Shown here: in pieces, positions 1-21,545 of the stretch
How positions within the stretch are numbered: position 1 is the first letter of the stretch
How the letters are laid out: each line of letters opens with the position of its first letter
Assembly (NCBI GenBank): GCA_963855995.1
Contig: OY979717.1
Span: forward strand, 46,218,044 to 46,282,043
From: Muricea muricata
Lineage: Eukaryota; Cnidaria; Anthozoa; Malacalcyonacea; Plexauridae
Length of the DNA stretch: 64,000 nt
Direction: 5' to 3'
Notes under the pieces: model-generated
The model's input: the letters and a program-made list of their open reading frames with translations, nothing else
The model's database searches: none
Told to the model about the DNA's origin: nothing
Translations under genes and position numbers: made by a program

Positions 1-525
1 GTGAACAACGAACAATAACTTTATGCTGATGATTCACTAAAAAATCAACTCGGGGAGTGTAAAGAGCTTTCATTTAGTTTACATTACATTTCGGTCAACA
101 AAACATTACGTTCGCGTTTGTCTTGTAACGTTTTCCTATACCTGTAGTAGAATGGAGGATTTTCAAGTTTGACAAATAAAATTATATATTCCGTAAATCT
201 GAGGAAGAATTTTTTTAATATTACAATGCCTGCTCGGATGTCAATAGATTCCATGTTATACGAGCCTACTTAATATTTGGGCATTTTCCAAAAAAAGTCG
301 ATGTATAATAATAACACAGGAACCATATGATTGGTAATTTGCCGCTAGTAGCAATTAGGCTGGGCTAACTAAAAGTCTTAGTAAATTGTGAGCGCTCGTT
401 GGACAGCTTACCGAATGTTTTCCCGCCAAAAAAATATATCCTTGACAAAAAACATAGTTTTAACGAAAAATGTTAACCTTGAACGTTAACGGTAAAAAAC
501 GTTATCCTTGACAAAATTTTGTACT
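1..525. other. Intergenic, downstream of AOX
   Basis: No coding signal was seen. The 14-bp word TATCCTTGACAAAA occurs twice (437-450 and 503-516), and TTAACG-rich sequence surrounds it just past the AOX stop codon. The AOX 3' UTR must lie here, but I could not choose a poly(A) signal. Confidence 0.4.
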
Positions 526-9471
<8,946 letters not shown>

Positions 9472-9479
9472 TTTTTTAA

Positions 9480-9602
9480 ATAATGTGTTGAAACTTTTAC
9501 ACAACTGCACAACTTGCAGACTGCACTTGGAATTACTTAATATCTGTATAAAACTCGGTATAAAACTCTTTTATAGAGATAAGTAATTACAAGTGCAGTC
9601 AG
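9480..9602 (-). promoter_or_regulatory. AOX: AOX core promoter with hairpin around TATA box
   Basis: A minus-strand TATAAAAG (9568-9575) lies about 100 bases upstream of the AOX ATG. It sits in the loop of a 21-bp inverted repeat, arms 9519-9539 and 9580-9600 with one mismatch (CACTTGGAATTACTTA versus TAAGTAATTACAAGTG). The tandem word TATAAAACTC also occurs twice between the arms. The arms could be paired binding sites; this is inference. Confidence 0.55.
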
Positions 9603-10410
9603 TCAGGGTTGGTAGATTGCCTGCATAAATAAGCCAAATTTTTAACAATGCTCATTGTTTTCCTTTTCGTATTTGCCTTTTGTTCTCTTTGTTATTTCAT
9701 GGTACTAATGCGGTTTGGTTTATTTATTCATAAAATCTACTAACCCTGCCACAGACATGTTGCACTGCTGAGTGGCCCTACTGTTTATACTGTGACCCTG
9801 CATTCTGCAAGTTGTGACATCATATATCCGTCCTAAATTTCATAGCTTTCCGTTGTATTTGCGTCATGATCACTGATCTGATAGTTGACTAGATCAAGCC
9901 TCTAACTGTACTGTAGAAAATTGAAGCCAATTTCAACCGGCACAAAATTACTTCATGTTACCACCTTGCAGCAGCCTCGTACCCAGGCACTTTATGTGCT
10001 TTTAATACAGTTATAGATATAGAGGCCAGCTAATATGGAGTTGTATCAAAGAGTAGAGACTATAGTAGTCTCTATTCTTTGGTTGTATCAGTTGACCTGC
10101 ATCTAAGGACATATGGCCTCATTATTTCCTCATTATCGAGACATAGTATAAGCAAAATCATCAACTGTTACTGGTTGCCGCTGCTGAATTTGCATGCTTT
10201 AGGCAAAATACTTCGTTAAATACATCGAATGTAGATCAGTACATGCATGGGTGTTTTCTTTGTATATCGAGTAAAAGCCTCGGGTCTTTTGAAATTATCT
10301 TTTACTGCTGGATTGATCAAATGAATGCGCAATATTTCTCGTAGGTGGCAAAATAGGAAGAGAAGATGGGTTCTCTACAATACAATTATTCTGTTTATAT
10401 TTATTGATGT
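9603..10410. other. Intergenic, upstream of AOX
   Basis: No gene seen. It contains one tiny hairpin insertion (10049-10082) with an apparent 8-bp target duplication. Confidence 0.5.
10049..10082. repeat. 34-bp hairpin flanked by 8-bp direct repeats
   Basis: A stem of about 14 bp (AGAGTAGAGACTA against TAGTCTCTATTCTT, one mismatch) is flanked by TTGTATCA at 10041-10048 and 10083-10090. This looks like a minimal transposon remnant or an excision/filler product. Confidence 0.6.
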
Positions 10411-10592
10411 CAGAGCCGTAGCTAGAACGTTAATAGGGGGGGAGGGGGTTGTTTATTCATATATTCATGTTCTGCCCGACTAGTTTCTTTTCAAATTGAT
10501 AAATTTGAATTTGATTTCAAAAGAAGCTAGTCGGGCAGAACATGAATATATGAATAAACACCCCCCCTATTAACGTTCTAGCTACGGCCGTG
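10411..10592. mobile_element. hAT-type MITE, 182 bp, 8-bp TSD
   Basis: A near-perfect palindrome with ends CAGAGCCGTAGCTAGAACGT and ACGTTCTAGCTACGGCCGTG. It is flanked by ATTGATGT at 10403-10410 and 10593-10600. The 8-bp duplication and CA..TG ends fit hAT elements. A diverged half copy lies at about 13918-14000. Confidence 0.9.
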
Positions 10593-10600
10593 ATTGATGT

Positions 10601-11640
10601 GCGACTAAATACCTTCGCCGGTCCTAGGCCTTTTGTATAGTCTATTAGTTCGTGTTTGCAATCTCGATTACAATAAACAGGGCATGACTACCACAAATTT
10701 AAAATACTCTTTATTTTTCACGAATTGTGTAAGCACAATGATATTGTTCCATGCATATATCATTCAAAATAATTTACGCTCAAGTAATGCTTCACAGCAT
10801 ATGGCTATAGAATCGATATAGAATCCTACAGGTATGGCTGCATTTAGTTGCCAAGTTAATTATACAGACAACTTACGTCTGTTAAAAAAGGGGCATTATT
10901 GCAAGTTAGGCTTGTTTTAAAAGAAGAATTTTCAAACAATGGATAATGAGAAACTAAACTCTCATTACTTCATTGCTTAAATTGCACTAGTGGCATTCAA
11001 AATCTGACGTTTTAATTAAATAAGCCTAACCGCCCATGTACAATAGAATCCATGCTTATCTGTGCTTATCTGTTCAAAAATCATCGCGCACACATATTTA
11101 CGGCCCCTAGGACCAATAACGGTGTTCTGTTTGTAATTTTCGCCGATATGTAGTATCTTTCAGTCCGCTAGGTCGAAATTAGCATATATTACTTAACAAA
11201 ACCAATGAGATCTTGGATTTTGACAAAAGACATTGCATAAATGAATATGTCTGCATATTTCCTTAGATGCAGGTCAACTATTACGAAATGAGTCAACGAG
11301 GTGGGTTTATCGCAATTTTGAGTAATTTTCAATGCGCTGAGCTGAATCGTTGCTTTGGGTATAAAAAGAACAAATATTTTCTCTTTTTTGCAAGTATATT
11401 TTTTAAATTTTGTCGAAATATCCCTGCTATAAAGACGTTTGGTAAGTTATATTGAAGTCTATTTTCGGCAGAACTCTCTGCATGGCAACTGGTCTTTGAT
11501 GATGGTATTTTCATTAACCTGAATACTACATGCAATGCTCTGACAGAATATAAACAGTGTCAAATGGTCTCAACGAAAGTAAGGAATCTGTTTCTAACAT
11601 TCTATCAAGCCGAAGTATAGAATTTATAATCAGCGTTCAA
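10601..11640. other. Intergenic, nothing recognised
   Basis: AT-rich sequence without convincing coding, repeat or RNA signal. Confidence 0.4.
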
Positions 11641-11648
11641 CCTCGTTC

Positions 11649-11690
11649 CAGGGCCTCTTTGTTGTGAAGCATGTGGTGAACAGAGGCCCT
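11649..11690. repeat. Short inverted repeat
   Basis: CCAGGGCCTCTTTGTT and AACAGAGGCCCTGG can form a hairpin with a ~12-base loop. It abuts the miniature element at 11693. Confidence 0.6.
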
Positions 11691-11692
11691 GG

Positions 11693-11824
11693 CAAAGGCT
11701 GGTTGTCACATGACCAAATTTTCGAATATATTTGGAAAATTTATCACAGAAAGTACCCAAGAAGTTGTAAGGAAAATTTTCCAACTATATTGGAAAATTA
11801 GGTCATGTGATAACCAGCCTTTTC
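11693..11824. mobile_element. MITE, ~130 bp, long inverted repeats
   Basis: Ends read AAAGGCTGGTTGTCACATGA and TCATGTGATAACCAGCCTTT. The arms extend almost to the centre, so the whole unit can fold. No coding capacity. The target duplication is unclear. Confidence 0.75.
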
Positions 11825-12102
11825 CAGAGGCTTTTACCTCACGTTCCACCACAGAGGTTGGTCGGCGTTGTTCAGGTTCATACAAATTTGTTCCTCGCAG
11901 CAAGCTAATATTACAAATTTTTATTGACTACTTTTCTAATAAGCAAGTTTTGTATCGCTCATACTGGACTTTGTAGTTGTTTTAAATCGGGATTTGATTT
12001 AATAGTATCTACACTTATTGTTGCTTGTATGCAACGCCAGCAACAATAAATGTCTGGAGCAGTGTTGAATTAGGAATTCTGACAGTTTTTATTTTGCACA
12101 AT

Positions 12103-12255
<153 letters not shown>

Positions 12256-12256
12256 A

Positions 12257-12599
12257 TTTATCACATACTTGTGCCTTTATCTGGGCGATAACACGGTGAC
12301 ATAAAAACGATATGTCCCGTGATATCGTTTTTTGTCCCGCTCAAAACAAAGATGGCGTCCGACTAAAGGATCGATAGAGAGATAACAATGAAAATATAAA
12401 ATAATACAAGGAAAATAACACAAAGAAATTTGCAGCTATTAAAAGATAAGTTATTTTTGGTTTGTTTTTGTAATTTCTACCTGTTTAGCGTATTCTAAAC
12501 AATAATTTTGAATTCATTTTGAAATGTACTCGAAGTATAAGTAATTTGAAAACATAATCTGGTTTTTGCTCTAGATAAAGGCACAAGTATTTGATAAAT
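12257..12599. mobile_element. Inverted-repeat element between two TA tracts
   Basis: Ends read TACTTGTGCCTTTATCT (left) and AGATAAAGGCACAAGTA (right), with partly matching ATTTATCA/TGATAAAT outside. About 340 bp, non-coding. TA tracts on both sides suggest TA-targeted insertion or tract growth from TA duplications. Confidence 0.65.
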
Positions 12600-13600
<1,001 letters not shown>

Positions 13601-13607
13601 GATTGGC

Positions 13608-13648
13608 TTCTCAACCATGGACTATTCGTAATAATCCATGGTTGAGAA
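13608..13648. repeat. Short perfect-arm palindrome
   Basis: TTCTCAACCATGGACTA and TAGTCCATGGTTGAGAA-type arms (TAATCCATGGTTGAGAA observed) surround a short loop. It is probably the core of a small decayed MITE. Confidence 0.6.
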
Positions 13649-14580
13649 AAGCAACAAAATAAAGCTTCAAAATGGCGTCAAATCATCGGTTTGACGATGA
13701 TTAGAACTAATCATCATAATTAGTTCAGAGTGTATACCAAAACAATTAGACAACTCGGCCTCGTTGTTTATGAGTAAATAGTCATTGTCTAATTGTTAAA
13801 TATTATATTTCACCAACATAATTTATTATATTAAATGTGGCATCAATAACCTTTTAGGGCCAATAAGACGCCTCCTAAAGCGTTCACTCCACCTGCCAAA
13901 ACGAAAATGGGCACAAGGCGGTAACTAGAGCGTTTATTGGGGGTGGGGAATATTCACTTATTTCTGTTCTGCTCAACGAACTCCTTTTTAAATCAATTAT
14001 TATTAGGGTACCTTCCAAGGCATTTTAAGACATTGCTAGCACATCTTATGAAATCACTAAGATAACCAAAAATCAATGTCTGAGTGACTTGCCAGGCACT
14101 CTGCCCAGAGTTCTAGTAAGATTGCATTTTTTTAGAATTTAGTTTAAATTAAAGACTTTCATAGTACATACAGCTGTATACTAAACAAGATTTTTTTGTC
14201 ATAATACCACCAACATATGGCTGTTTTATTTTTGGGTAGTTGCAAGTAAAGAAAATTTTACTAAAAGTGTATACAATACATAAATATGTTAACCTGATAG
14301 CATCATTTAAATCAGTTCTGTAGCACACTGCCTGAAGTCTCCACGATATAATTTGTTGGGAACTTTAGACTAACATATGTATTTCTGAATTGGAATGTTA
14401 AATGTCTCTTACCTTTTAAATGTATGAGATCCCACAAGCAAATAAATCATTTTGCACGAAATATCAGCATCTCAACATAGGTATAGAAAACCAAAAAAAG
14501 AAATCACAACGAATACTTCGTGATTAGAATTAGGAACACATTTCCTAGACTCGCTCCTTGATCATGGAATGATGGAGTCT
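13649..14580. other. Intergenic, mostly unrecognised
   Basis: A diverged half copy of the 10411 hAT-type MITE is at about 13918-14000 (GGTAACTAGAGCGTTTATTG then GTTCTGCTC). Nothing else recognised. Confidence 0.4.
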
Positions 14581-14585
14581 ATAAA

Positions 14586-14952
14586 AATTTGCCGTTTTAA
14601 AACAATTCTGGAGCAACATTTTGATAAAGAACCTTCCTTTCCCTTTTTGTTCACTATTACATGTTAAAAATTGTGTTTTGTATATAGATATTTCAGTAGA
14701 ATTTGCGTTTGATTCTTTTGTAGAAATTCCTAAATTTCTTAAAAGTGGAAACACAACAGAAAATGACGGAAACACGCTCTCAAAACTTCACCGCGATACA
14801 TCGCTCCTCGGTAAAGTTTCGCGGTGGAATTTGTCGTTTTAAAACATTTTGCATGAGAATCTTTGCACATCAAACTTTCTTGCGGTTTAGATGTTCTATC
14901 ATATATGTTAAAATGCGTGTTTTGTTGGCACATTCCGCTAGAAATTGAGTTT
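14586..14952. repeat. Two diverged direct repeats, ~125 bp each
   Basis: AATTTGCCGTTTTAAAACA (14586) recurs as AATTTGTCGTTTTAAAACA (14828). The two copies share GTTAAAAAT/TGTGTTTTGT-type words and end TTGCGTTTGA (to about 14712) and TTGAGTTTAAACG (to about 14952). Between them, CACCGCGATACATCGC and AGTTTCGCGGTGG form a small inverted repeat. Confidence 0.55.
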
Positions 14953-16560
14953 AAACGCCGTGTTTAGGTCGGTTCACGCGGCTTGTGCCAGCGGTATCAC
15001 CCATGAGCGCCTCACCGGACTTGTGACACCGACAAAAAATAAAAAGAAAAAAAAACAGAAGCAGGACAAATTTAAACCTCCGCCTCGCCTACGGCAGGCG
15101 GAGTAATAAAATTATGTCAAAGCCAACAGAAAAAATAAGTAATTTTGAGTAGAAATACCTGATTATGCTTGATGTGTTAATGGACACTTATTGACTATGC
15201 TCAATGTTTTTTGTGGACAAGCTTACAATTAAATACAATAAGTACAAAGCAATGCTAAGTTTTAGAGAAGAAAAATGCCACAATGCAATTATCATTAAAT
15301 GTACATGTAATTAAATCTTTCAACACAAAAACAAAGCCTTGACTCTGTCGACTTGTTATTCATCAGTGAATGAAAGTAACGACCGCACAGATGTTTTGCT
15401 AAGGAGACATTTAAATTTCTTTCATATATCATGCGATAACTTTTTGACTTTTGCTTTTTATTTTACTTTCATTGACACTTACTATATGATAATTTCTTTG
15501 TTTGCATGTTCTAATCTGTCCTAGTTATACTTGTATCAGGTATACTTGTATGACACCTACCATGCATACAGTACATACATTTACCTGAAATAAATGCTGT
15601 GCGACACATTTATCTCATTGTCTACTGTACTCCAGTTGGTTTTCTGTCAGTTCTGTTAGTTGTTCTCAAAAAGTCTTTGCAAGTCACAAGTACTTCTGTA
15701 TGGCTATAAATAAACCAAGAAGCTGGTTACCAGTTTATAGTTAATACTGTGGGGTCTAAACTATCAAGTGTTTAAAGTTTGCATATAGTGCTTTCTAAAT
15801 CATTCATTACATGTCTAAAATAGATACGGATCACCAAATTATCTCATTGTATACTACTATCCTTAGTGTCTCGACACTCGACCATTTATCATAGACAGAA
15901 TCAAGAGGCGATTTATTGTGAACGTACAAAAGCAGTTCTCATGAACAAAGAATTATTTAACATGTATCAACATTTTTATATTATTCAAATTCTACTTCAA
16001 TCTGAGAATCGTACCAGTCAATATCCCACTAGTAGAGGAGCCAATCAGATTACGGAATACTTAATATCCGTTGGCAGTCTATATAATAAGAGTCGATTAA
16101 ATTTGTTAAAACATTCTTTTTAAATAACGATAAGTAGTGTTTCATACAGTATAAGTTCAAGTTTACATTGCTAAACAGACTATGTTTCAGTAAAATATAA
16201 TATGGATATGTAAAAATGACGTAGTGAGGGTCAATTCACCATTTTTGAATTTTGATTATTAGTCATGGCTGATAAGAAATTGCAGAAAGTTGTATTGTCA
16301 TTTCTTTACTTCGAATTATAGAATCCTACTAGCAGAATCTACAAATCTCAATCTTGCAAGCCAGCGTCTTTACCTCCGCCCGGCTCTAAAGACCCTGGCT
16401 TGCGAAGTTGCCACAAATTATCTGCATTGTTGTCTAACTTCAGTTAAATACGTGTGGTTAGAGATCAGTGGCATTAATAATTCATTCAATACAAAAGAAT
16501 CGTGTTCGTGTATGCTTGTGTAGTTGTGTCACAGTCGATCGACAAGATATAAATTGATTT
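14953..16560. other. Intergenic, nothing recognised
   Basis: Contains a compact inverted repeat at 16353-16408 (CTTGCAAGCCAGCGTCTTTA with TAAAGACCCTGGCTTGCGAA), a likely tiny MITE. No gene seen. Confidence 0.4.
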
Positions 16561-16562
16561 CC

Positions 16563-16597
16563 TATAAAATTGTTCAACTTTGTAGGTTAGTCAGTTT
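16563..16597 (+). promoter_or_regulatory. Putative core promoter: TATA box and initiator
   Basis: TATAAAA at 16563-16569 is followed at 16591-16597 by TCAGTTT, an arthropod-type initiator at the expected spacing. An ATG follows at 16616. Confidence 0.35.
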
Positions 16598-16615
16598 GAA
16601 TTAAACTACATAAGG

Positions 16616-16786
16616 ATGAACTGCTTCAGGTGCAAAGGCGACGAAGTGCCATTTGACGGAGTATTTGACGTAGGACGGAAATGTATGATCAAGTTAAAAC
16701 CACTTCAGCAACACGTTGCTTCGTGCTCTGTCCCTCTAAGTGAAATATGTGCTACACGAGTCCACGAATCCAAGCGCTGTCTTTGA
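16616..16786 (+). CDS. Hypothetical Cys/His-containing 56-residue ORF
   Basis: I do not recognise this protein. It starts MNCFRCKGDEVPFDGVFDVG and has a C-x2-C pair (residues 3-6), then H34 and C38, a spacing that could bind one zinc ion. A TATA box and initiator precede it, and a strong donor (AAAG/GTATGT, 16792) follows the TGA by five bases. It may be a captured or decayed first exon whose frame has been broken, or a short real gene. The host promoter reading and the coding reading support each other only weakly. Confidence 0.3.
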   Translation: MNCFRCKGDEVPFDGVFDVGRKCMIKLKPLQQHVASCSVPLSEICATRVHESKRCL

Positions 16787-16799
16787 CAAAGGTATGTGT

Positions 16800-17200
16800 G
16801 TATTCTTCTAGTCTTATAATGGACGTTTGAGAGCAGAGGGGGCCCCTCCTGACGACGTGTCACTTTACCAAACAAGTCATTTTCTAGGAGGTGGGGCGAG
16901 TGTTGGTTGCACAAAAATAAATCATATATATAATTTGTAAAATTTGAATGCTTATTGGCTGAAACCGGTGTTGACCTAACTCTTTGTCAACCCAGAAAAA
17001 AATCCAATCGTCCTTCTTTTAAAGTAATTTTAAATTTTATGTGAGCTCACAATTTCTTGTTCACACAATTTCTTGTTTTTCTAATATCCACTCGTTTAGA
17101 TAATGGACTGCTTGTTATTTGTTATACATTCAAACTTTATTCTTGATTGTGATTGTTCAACAACTCACAGACAATTTGACATGATGCCAAGCAATCCTCA
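16800..17200. other. Intergenic, nothing recognised
   Basis: AT-rich with no supported feature. Confidence 0.4.
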
Positions 17201-17203
17201 TGA

Positions 17204-17295
17204 ATGTTCTACGTCATCAGCATCCAATAATTTTTATTTTAGACTGAACTTTGATCCAAAAAAAAAAATTATTGGACGCTGATGACGTAGAACAT
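17204..17295. mobile_element. MITE, ~92 bp
   Basis: ATGTTCTACGTCATCAGC at left mirrors GCTGATGACGTAGAACAT at right, and the inner arms continue CATCCAATAATTTTT / AAAATTATTGGACG. The spacer is about 25 bases. Non-coding foldback unit. Confidence 0.8.
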
Positions 17296-17673
17296 GACGA
17301 ATGTAATAATGTATGGTGCCCAGGTCCCACACATTGACATCTTTGTAAAAGTGCATGAAAATAAAACAACAACAAAATGGCTAGCTTGCAGCAGACTTGC
17401 CTTGTTTGAGGAAGACAATATTGTGGTATTAATATCAGAAAATACAATACGGAAACTCTGAAAATTGACATGATAAACTTTTATCAAAATACCAGTGGTT
17501 CCCGTAATATCAGAAAAAGATAGCAAAAACACTAAAGGTTTGTATGAAAATTTTACAAGTACACCACTAAACGTTTGCTAAGAAATTTTAAATACAGATA
17601 CGGTAATTTTGAATTGTTAGTTGTTTGAATTTTTTCACTGTACTACAATATTTTTAAATGTATAATAATTATA

Positions 17674-17818
17674 ACAATTATTGAATGAGGCTTTGCATGA
17701 TATCGAGAATTATTCAGACCTTGTTATTGTTATCCGCCTCAGCTTTGCTTTGGCAAATAACAATGACTCGGTCTGAATAACTCTTGACATCATGCTCAAC
17801 GCCTCATCCAATAATTGT
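17674..17818. mobile_element. MITE, ~145 bp
   Basis: ACAATTATTGAATGAGGC at left mirrors GCCTCATCCAATAATTGT at right. The inner arms (GCATGATATCGAGAATTATT / AATAACTCTTGACATCATGC, then TTGTTATTGTTATC / AATAACAATGAC) also pair. Non-coding. Confidence 0.8.
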
Positions 17819-18755
17819 ATATTGTACTGGGGAGGGGGAACTGAGGAGAAACTGAGGTGGCCTTTTTTGAAACTTGAAGGTAGGGGGTCTTGAAAAAATA
17901 CAGAAACAAAAGAAGCGGGGGGCTTTGAAAGGATCTACAGAACTGTAATAGTTTGGAAAAAAAATTAAAGAAATAATGTGTGAAAATTGATTCAAACTCA
18001 GAGTAACATGTATACAACTTTGAGAGAAACAGTCAGAGCAACACAGATGACAAAGAGAGTGAAAGACAGTGATGAAAGTGATGAAAATATTTTTGTACTG
18101 AATGTTATTTACCAGTACTGATTTTTAATGGAACGCAGAGGTTTTGGCAGGCAGCAACAATCCTCTTGTAAATGTAGCTTCTGGTAGAACTGTCACAGGT
18201 CCGATTACACATGCAATGTGACATCAATAAGTTGTAAGATCTAGTAGAACTGCTGCAAGGCACTCTGGGAAAGTTTACAAAATTACATATCTTAAAAATG
18301 ACTACTAGATATTATGCAATCATATATGCTTCTCAATTTTTGGATAAAGACTGGTAACAAACAAAGAAATTGATCTGTCTCCAATGTATTGCTCTCATCA
18401 AATAGCAAAGCTACTAATGGGGGATCTCCAAAGGTGGCTTTGAGAATTCTTCTTGTCTTAAGGAGGGGGGCAACAAAATGTTACTGTAGTTTTTCCTTAG
18501 CCCCCCTGTATAATGAATAATCAGCGGTCCCCAACTGTACATGGTTGTCAACATGGAAAATGTTTAATAGTTCTTTAATATGAGTATAGTACTTTATAGG
18601 GATTTTGGGCACTGATAAAACTGATAATCTTACATGTGAGATTTTTTTATAATCTCATGTGCGAAAAGTGTCACTTTTTAAATTAAAATTGTCAGCCATA
18701 GCTTATAGATATTTTATATAGCCAAAAACGATCGTAGTTTATATAATAAACAGAC
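17819..18755. other. Intergenic, nothing recognised
   Basis: Only a short hairpin ACATGTGAGATT / AATCTCATGTG at about 18632-18660 was noted. Confidence 0.4.
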
Positions 18756-18758
18756 AAA

Positions 18759-19020
18759 TACAGCTAATTCAAATAAGGTTGACATCAACAATAGTCAAAT
18801 GACAAATGTGCAATATGCATGAGCATAAAAAAATGATGGTAATAATATAGTTTTAAATAAGATCAACCCATCAGCAGCCTTGCTGGATTATAAATATAGT
18901 ATCTATATAATGATATCTTTTACATTCGCATGTAAAGAATCATCATTCTTTTGGCACTCGATCGATCATATTGCACATTTCACTATTGTCAATGTCAACC
19001 TTAATTGAATTAGCTGTATA
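18759..19020. mobile_element. Mariner-type MITE, copy 2
   Basis: TA is followed by CAGCTAATTCAAATAAGGTT at left, and AACCTTAATTGAATTAGCTG precedes TA at right. The arms continue with CAACAATAGTCAAATG and CATATTGCACATTT. TA target sites and CAG ends fit Tc1/mariner relatives. About 260 bp without coding capacity. Confidence 0.8.
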
Positions 19021-19929
19021 TGGGTGCTTAGAAATGCTACATTTGTTTCTTATGCGTTGAACATGATGTTTCTCACTTCAACATGTCGACTGGCATTTCA
19101 TACTCACTGACATTTCAACATATCATGTTGAACACTCGAAATAAATCACCTGTGTATTATTCTCTATTTAAAAAGGATTCTGTCAGAATTATTTCCCACC
19201 AATGGATTGGAGATGCCCTTTTTAGATTTTTGATGCCGCTTTGTTAGTAGCTTGCCGAAGCAAAAATATTTGAGTTTCGAGATCTGTGCCTTGCACTGAC
19301 TCATTGATTGGTATGGAGAAACAAACAAAGAATTTCTACTTTTTACGATTTTAGTATTGATTCGTAGCTACAAGTAAGCATCCAAATATATTACACATGA
19401 ACATAAATATTGTAGGATCCTTGCAGGCTCCCCCCCCCCCCCTCCTAGAAAGTCTGCCTGCAGCCTAGTCTGACAATCTGTGTTTATACACAGAGTGGAC
19501 AAAAACGTAGCACCACATCAAAACCGGCTTACCTGGTTCATAATGGCATTATTAGATAAGGAAACTGTTAAATGTTGTGTTTTTGTACATATACTTGCTT
19601 AGGCACCTGTGTGTAATTGCAATTCTTAGTGAAATATTTGAATAATAGATACATTTAATGGGTTTTAAACCAGAATAAAGATGGCAGGTTTAGATATTAT
19701 TTGAATATTATTGAAGCGTGAAAAAATTTTCAATATTCAATAATTACTCTGTGATGTAAACCAAAATGTGAATGCATGTTGTGCCATAAAAGCTTATTTT
19801 TATGTACCGTACACAATGCTGTCTTCAACAGAAAAATGAGTCACTAGAATGTGATTCATTTAGGTATATGCTTCCTTATTGTTATGCTTCCTATCTCCAC
19901 GTACACACTTATTGCATGTTATTGCATGC
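19021..19929. other. Intergenic, nothing recognised
   Basis: Includes a poly-C run near 19430. Just before the LINE, the word ACACTTATTGCATG is repeated (19905-19945). Confidence 0.4.
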
Positions 19930-21410
19930 ACACACTTATTGCATGCACAACACAGTTAGTACAAGTGTATCACAAGATTCTTAAGGCACTGGACAATAAA
20001 CACTCTGTTGATGTAATATATCTTGATTTCCAAAAAGCGTTCGACAAAGTATCTCATCGTTTATTGCTCCGTAAATTAAGGAAACATGGTTTCTATGGTT
20101 CTATTCTCAACTGGTTTGAAAGTTAATTATCAGGAATGACTCAAAGGGTTGTGCTAGACGGGCATTATTCGGAATGGTTTGAAGTGGCCTCGGGAGTTCC
20201 ACAAGGATCTATTCTCGGTCCACTACTTTTTATAGTGTACATTAACGATCTCCCTGAGCAAAGTCAGCAACCAACAGAAATGGCATTATACGCTGACGAT
20301 TCAAAATTATACAGAGTAATATTGTCGGACGCTGATACTGGAGATTGACAGCAAGATTTAAATGAAATAAACTCTTGGACAGAAACATGGCACATGAAAC
20401 TTAACACGAACAAATGTAAAGCTATGAGGTTGTCGCGAAAAAAAACCCAGTCACCCCTGACTGATTATAAATTGGGTCACGAATCTTTAGAATTAGTAAA
20501 AACCACCAAAGATCTTGGAATAACTGTGAATGATGACGTCAGTTGGGGAAAGCATATAGCAAAGATTACGGCAAAAGCAAATCGGACACTCGGGCTTATC
20601 AAAAGAACTTGTAAAGATTTTGAAGATCTAATTGTCAGGAAGCTCCTCTACCTTACATTGGTTAGGCCGCAGCTGGGATTTTCATCTAAATTGTGGTCCC
20701 CGTCAGAGGTGAAATACCAACTGATGTTGGAAGCGGTACAAAGACGAGCCACAAAGTTTATTTTAAATTACCCTGCAGACATGGAATATAAAGAACGTTT
20801 GAAAATTCTCAACCTTCTCCTACTCGATATCAGGAGAAGTATGAAAGACCTGCTGTTCTTCCATAAATTTAAAGCAGGCCTATTGGACATTCATCTACCG
20901 GATTATGTACCGAGCCGACCAGCGCCTAGGTACAACATTAGATCACATGACGTGAATAACTTCACTGAACTAAAATGTAGAACAGAATATTTTAAAAACT
21001 CCTATTTTTCTCGAGTTGGGACAAAGTGGAACTCGTTAGATAGTGATCTAAAAACAATTGATAGCTTTAGTATTTTTAAGTCTAGACTTTATAAGAAATT
21101 TTACTGTGAAATTAATGATTATGAACTTCCACACAAGTAGTTTGTAGTGTTTCTTTAGTTTTTTAATATGTATATAACATGCACATAGCATATAGTCTTA
21201 GTAGTAAATTAAAACAGGTTATAATATATCTATCAATAGGTTATTAAATTGGTAGTCGTATTCATTTGGGCTGTGCCCTGTTTGGCCACCAGTTGTTTTG
21301 AATTAACTTTTGCATTCTTGTTAGCATTATGTAGAGTAGTATTGATAAGACATGTATATACGGTTTTTGAAAGCAACAAAGTTATTAAATAAATGAAATG
21401 AAAATGTTTC
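19930..21410 (+). mobile_element. 5'-truncated LINE (CR1/Jockey group)
   Basis: The element has lost its endonuclease and part of the reverse transcriptase. It ends in a short 3' UTR with AATAAA and a GAAATGAAAAT tail (21385-21405). See the coding entry for the ORF. Confidence 0.8.
19944..21140 (+). pseudogene. LINE reverse transcriptase, C-terminal part, two stops
   Basis: A single frame runs from about 19944 to 21140 and is broken only by TAA after residue FES (20124-20126) and TGA after DTGD (20346-20348). Visible reverse transcriptase motifs are VIYLDFQKAFDKVSHRLL (finger/palm start), [15 protein letters not shown], and [10 protein letters not shown], which holds the catalytic YADD. The C-terminal domain follows (VQRRATKFILNY). 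Because the 5' part is missing and two nonsense codons are present, it cannot make an active enzyme. Confidence 0.85.
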
Positions 21411-21545
21411 ACTCTATTGGTTGTGATCCATTATTAACTCATATACACAGAGTGTAATCCAAATGCTTGCTTGCTTAAAGAATCTGGTTTTTGAAGCAAA
21501 ATGTTACCAAAATTTGGTTTCTGGATTAGAGATTTGGAAGTAAAG

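Noticed and set aside
17796..18017. Frames with Phe/Leu/Pro-rich residues on the minus strand
   Set aside because: No homology, no splice signals and unusual composition; probably chance.
19420..19450. Poly-C run
   Set aside because: Simple low-complexity tract with no associated feature.
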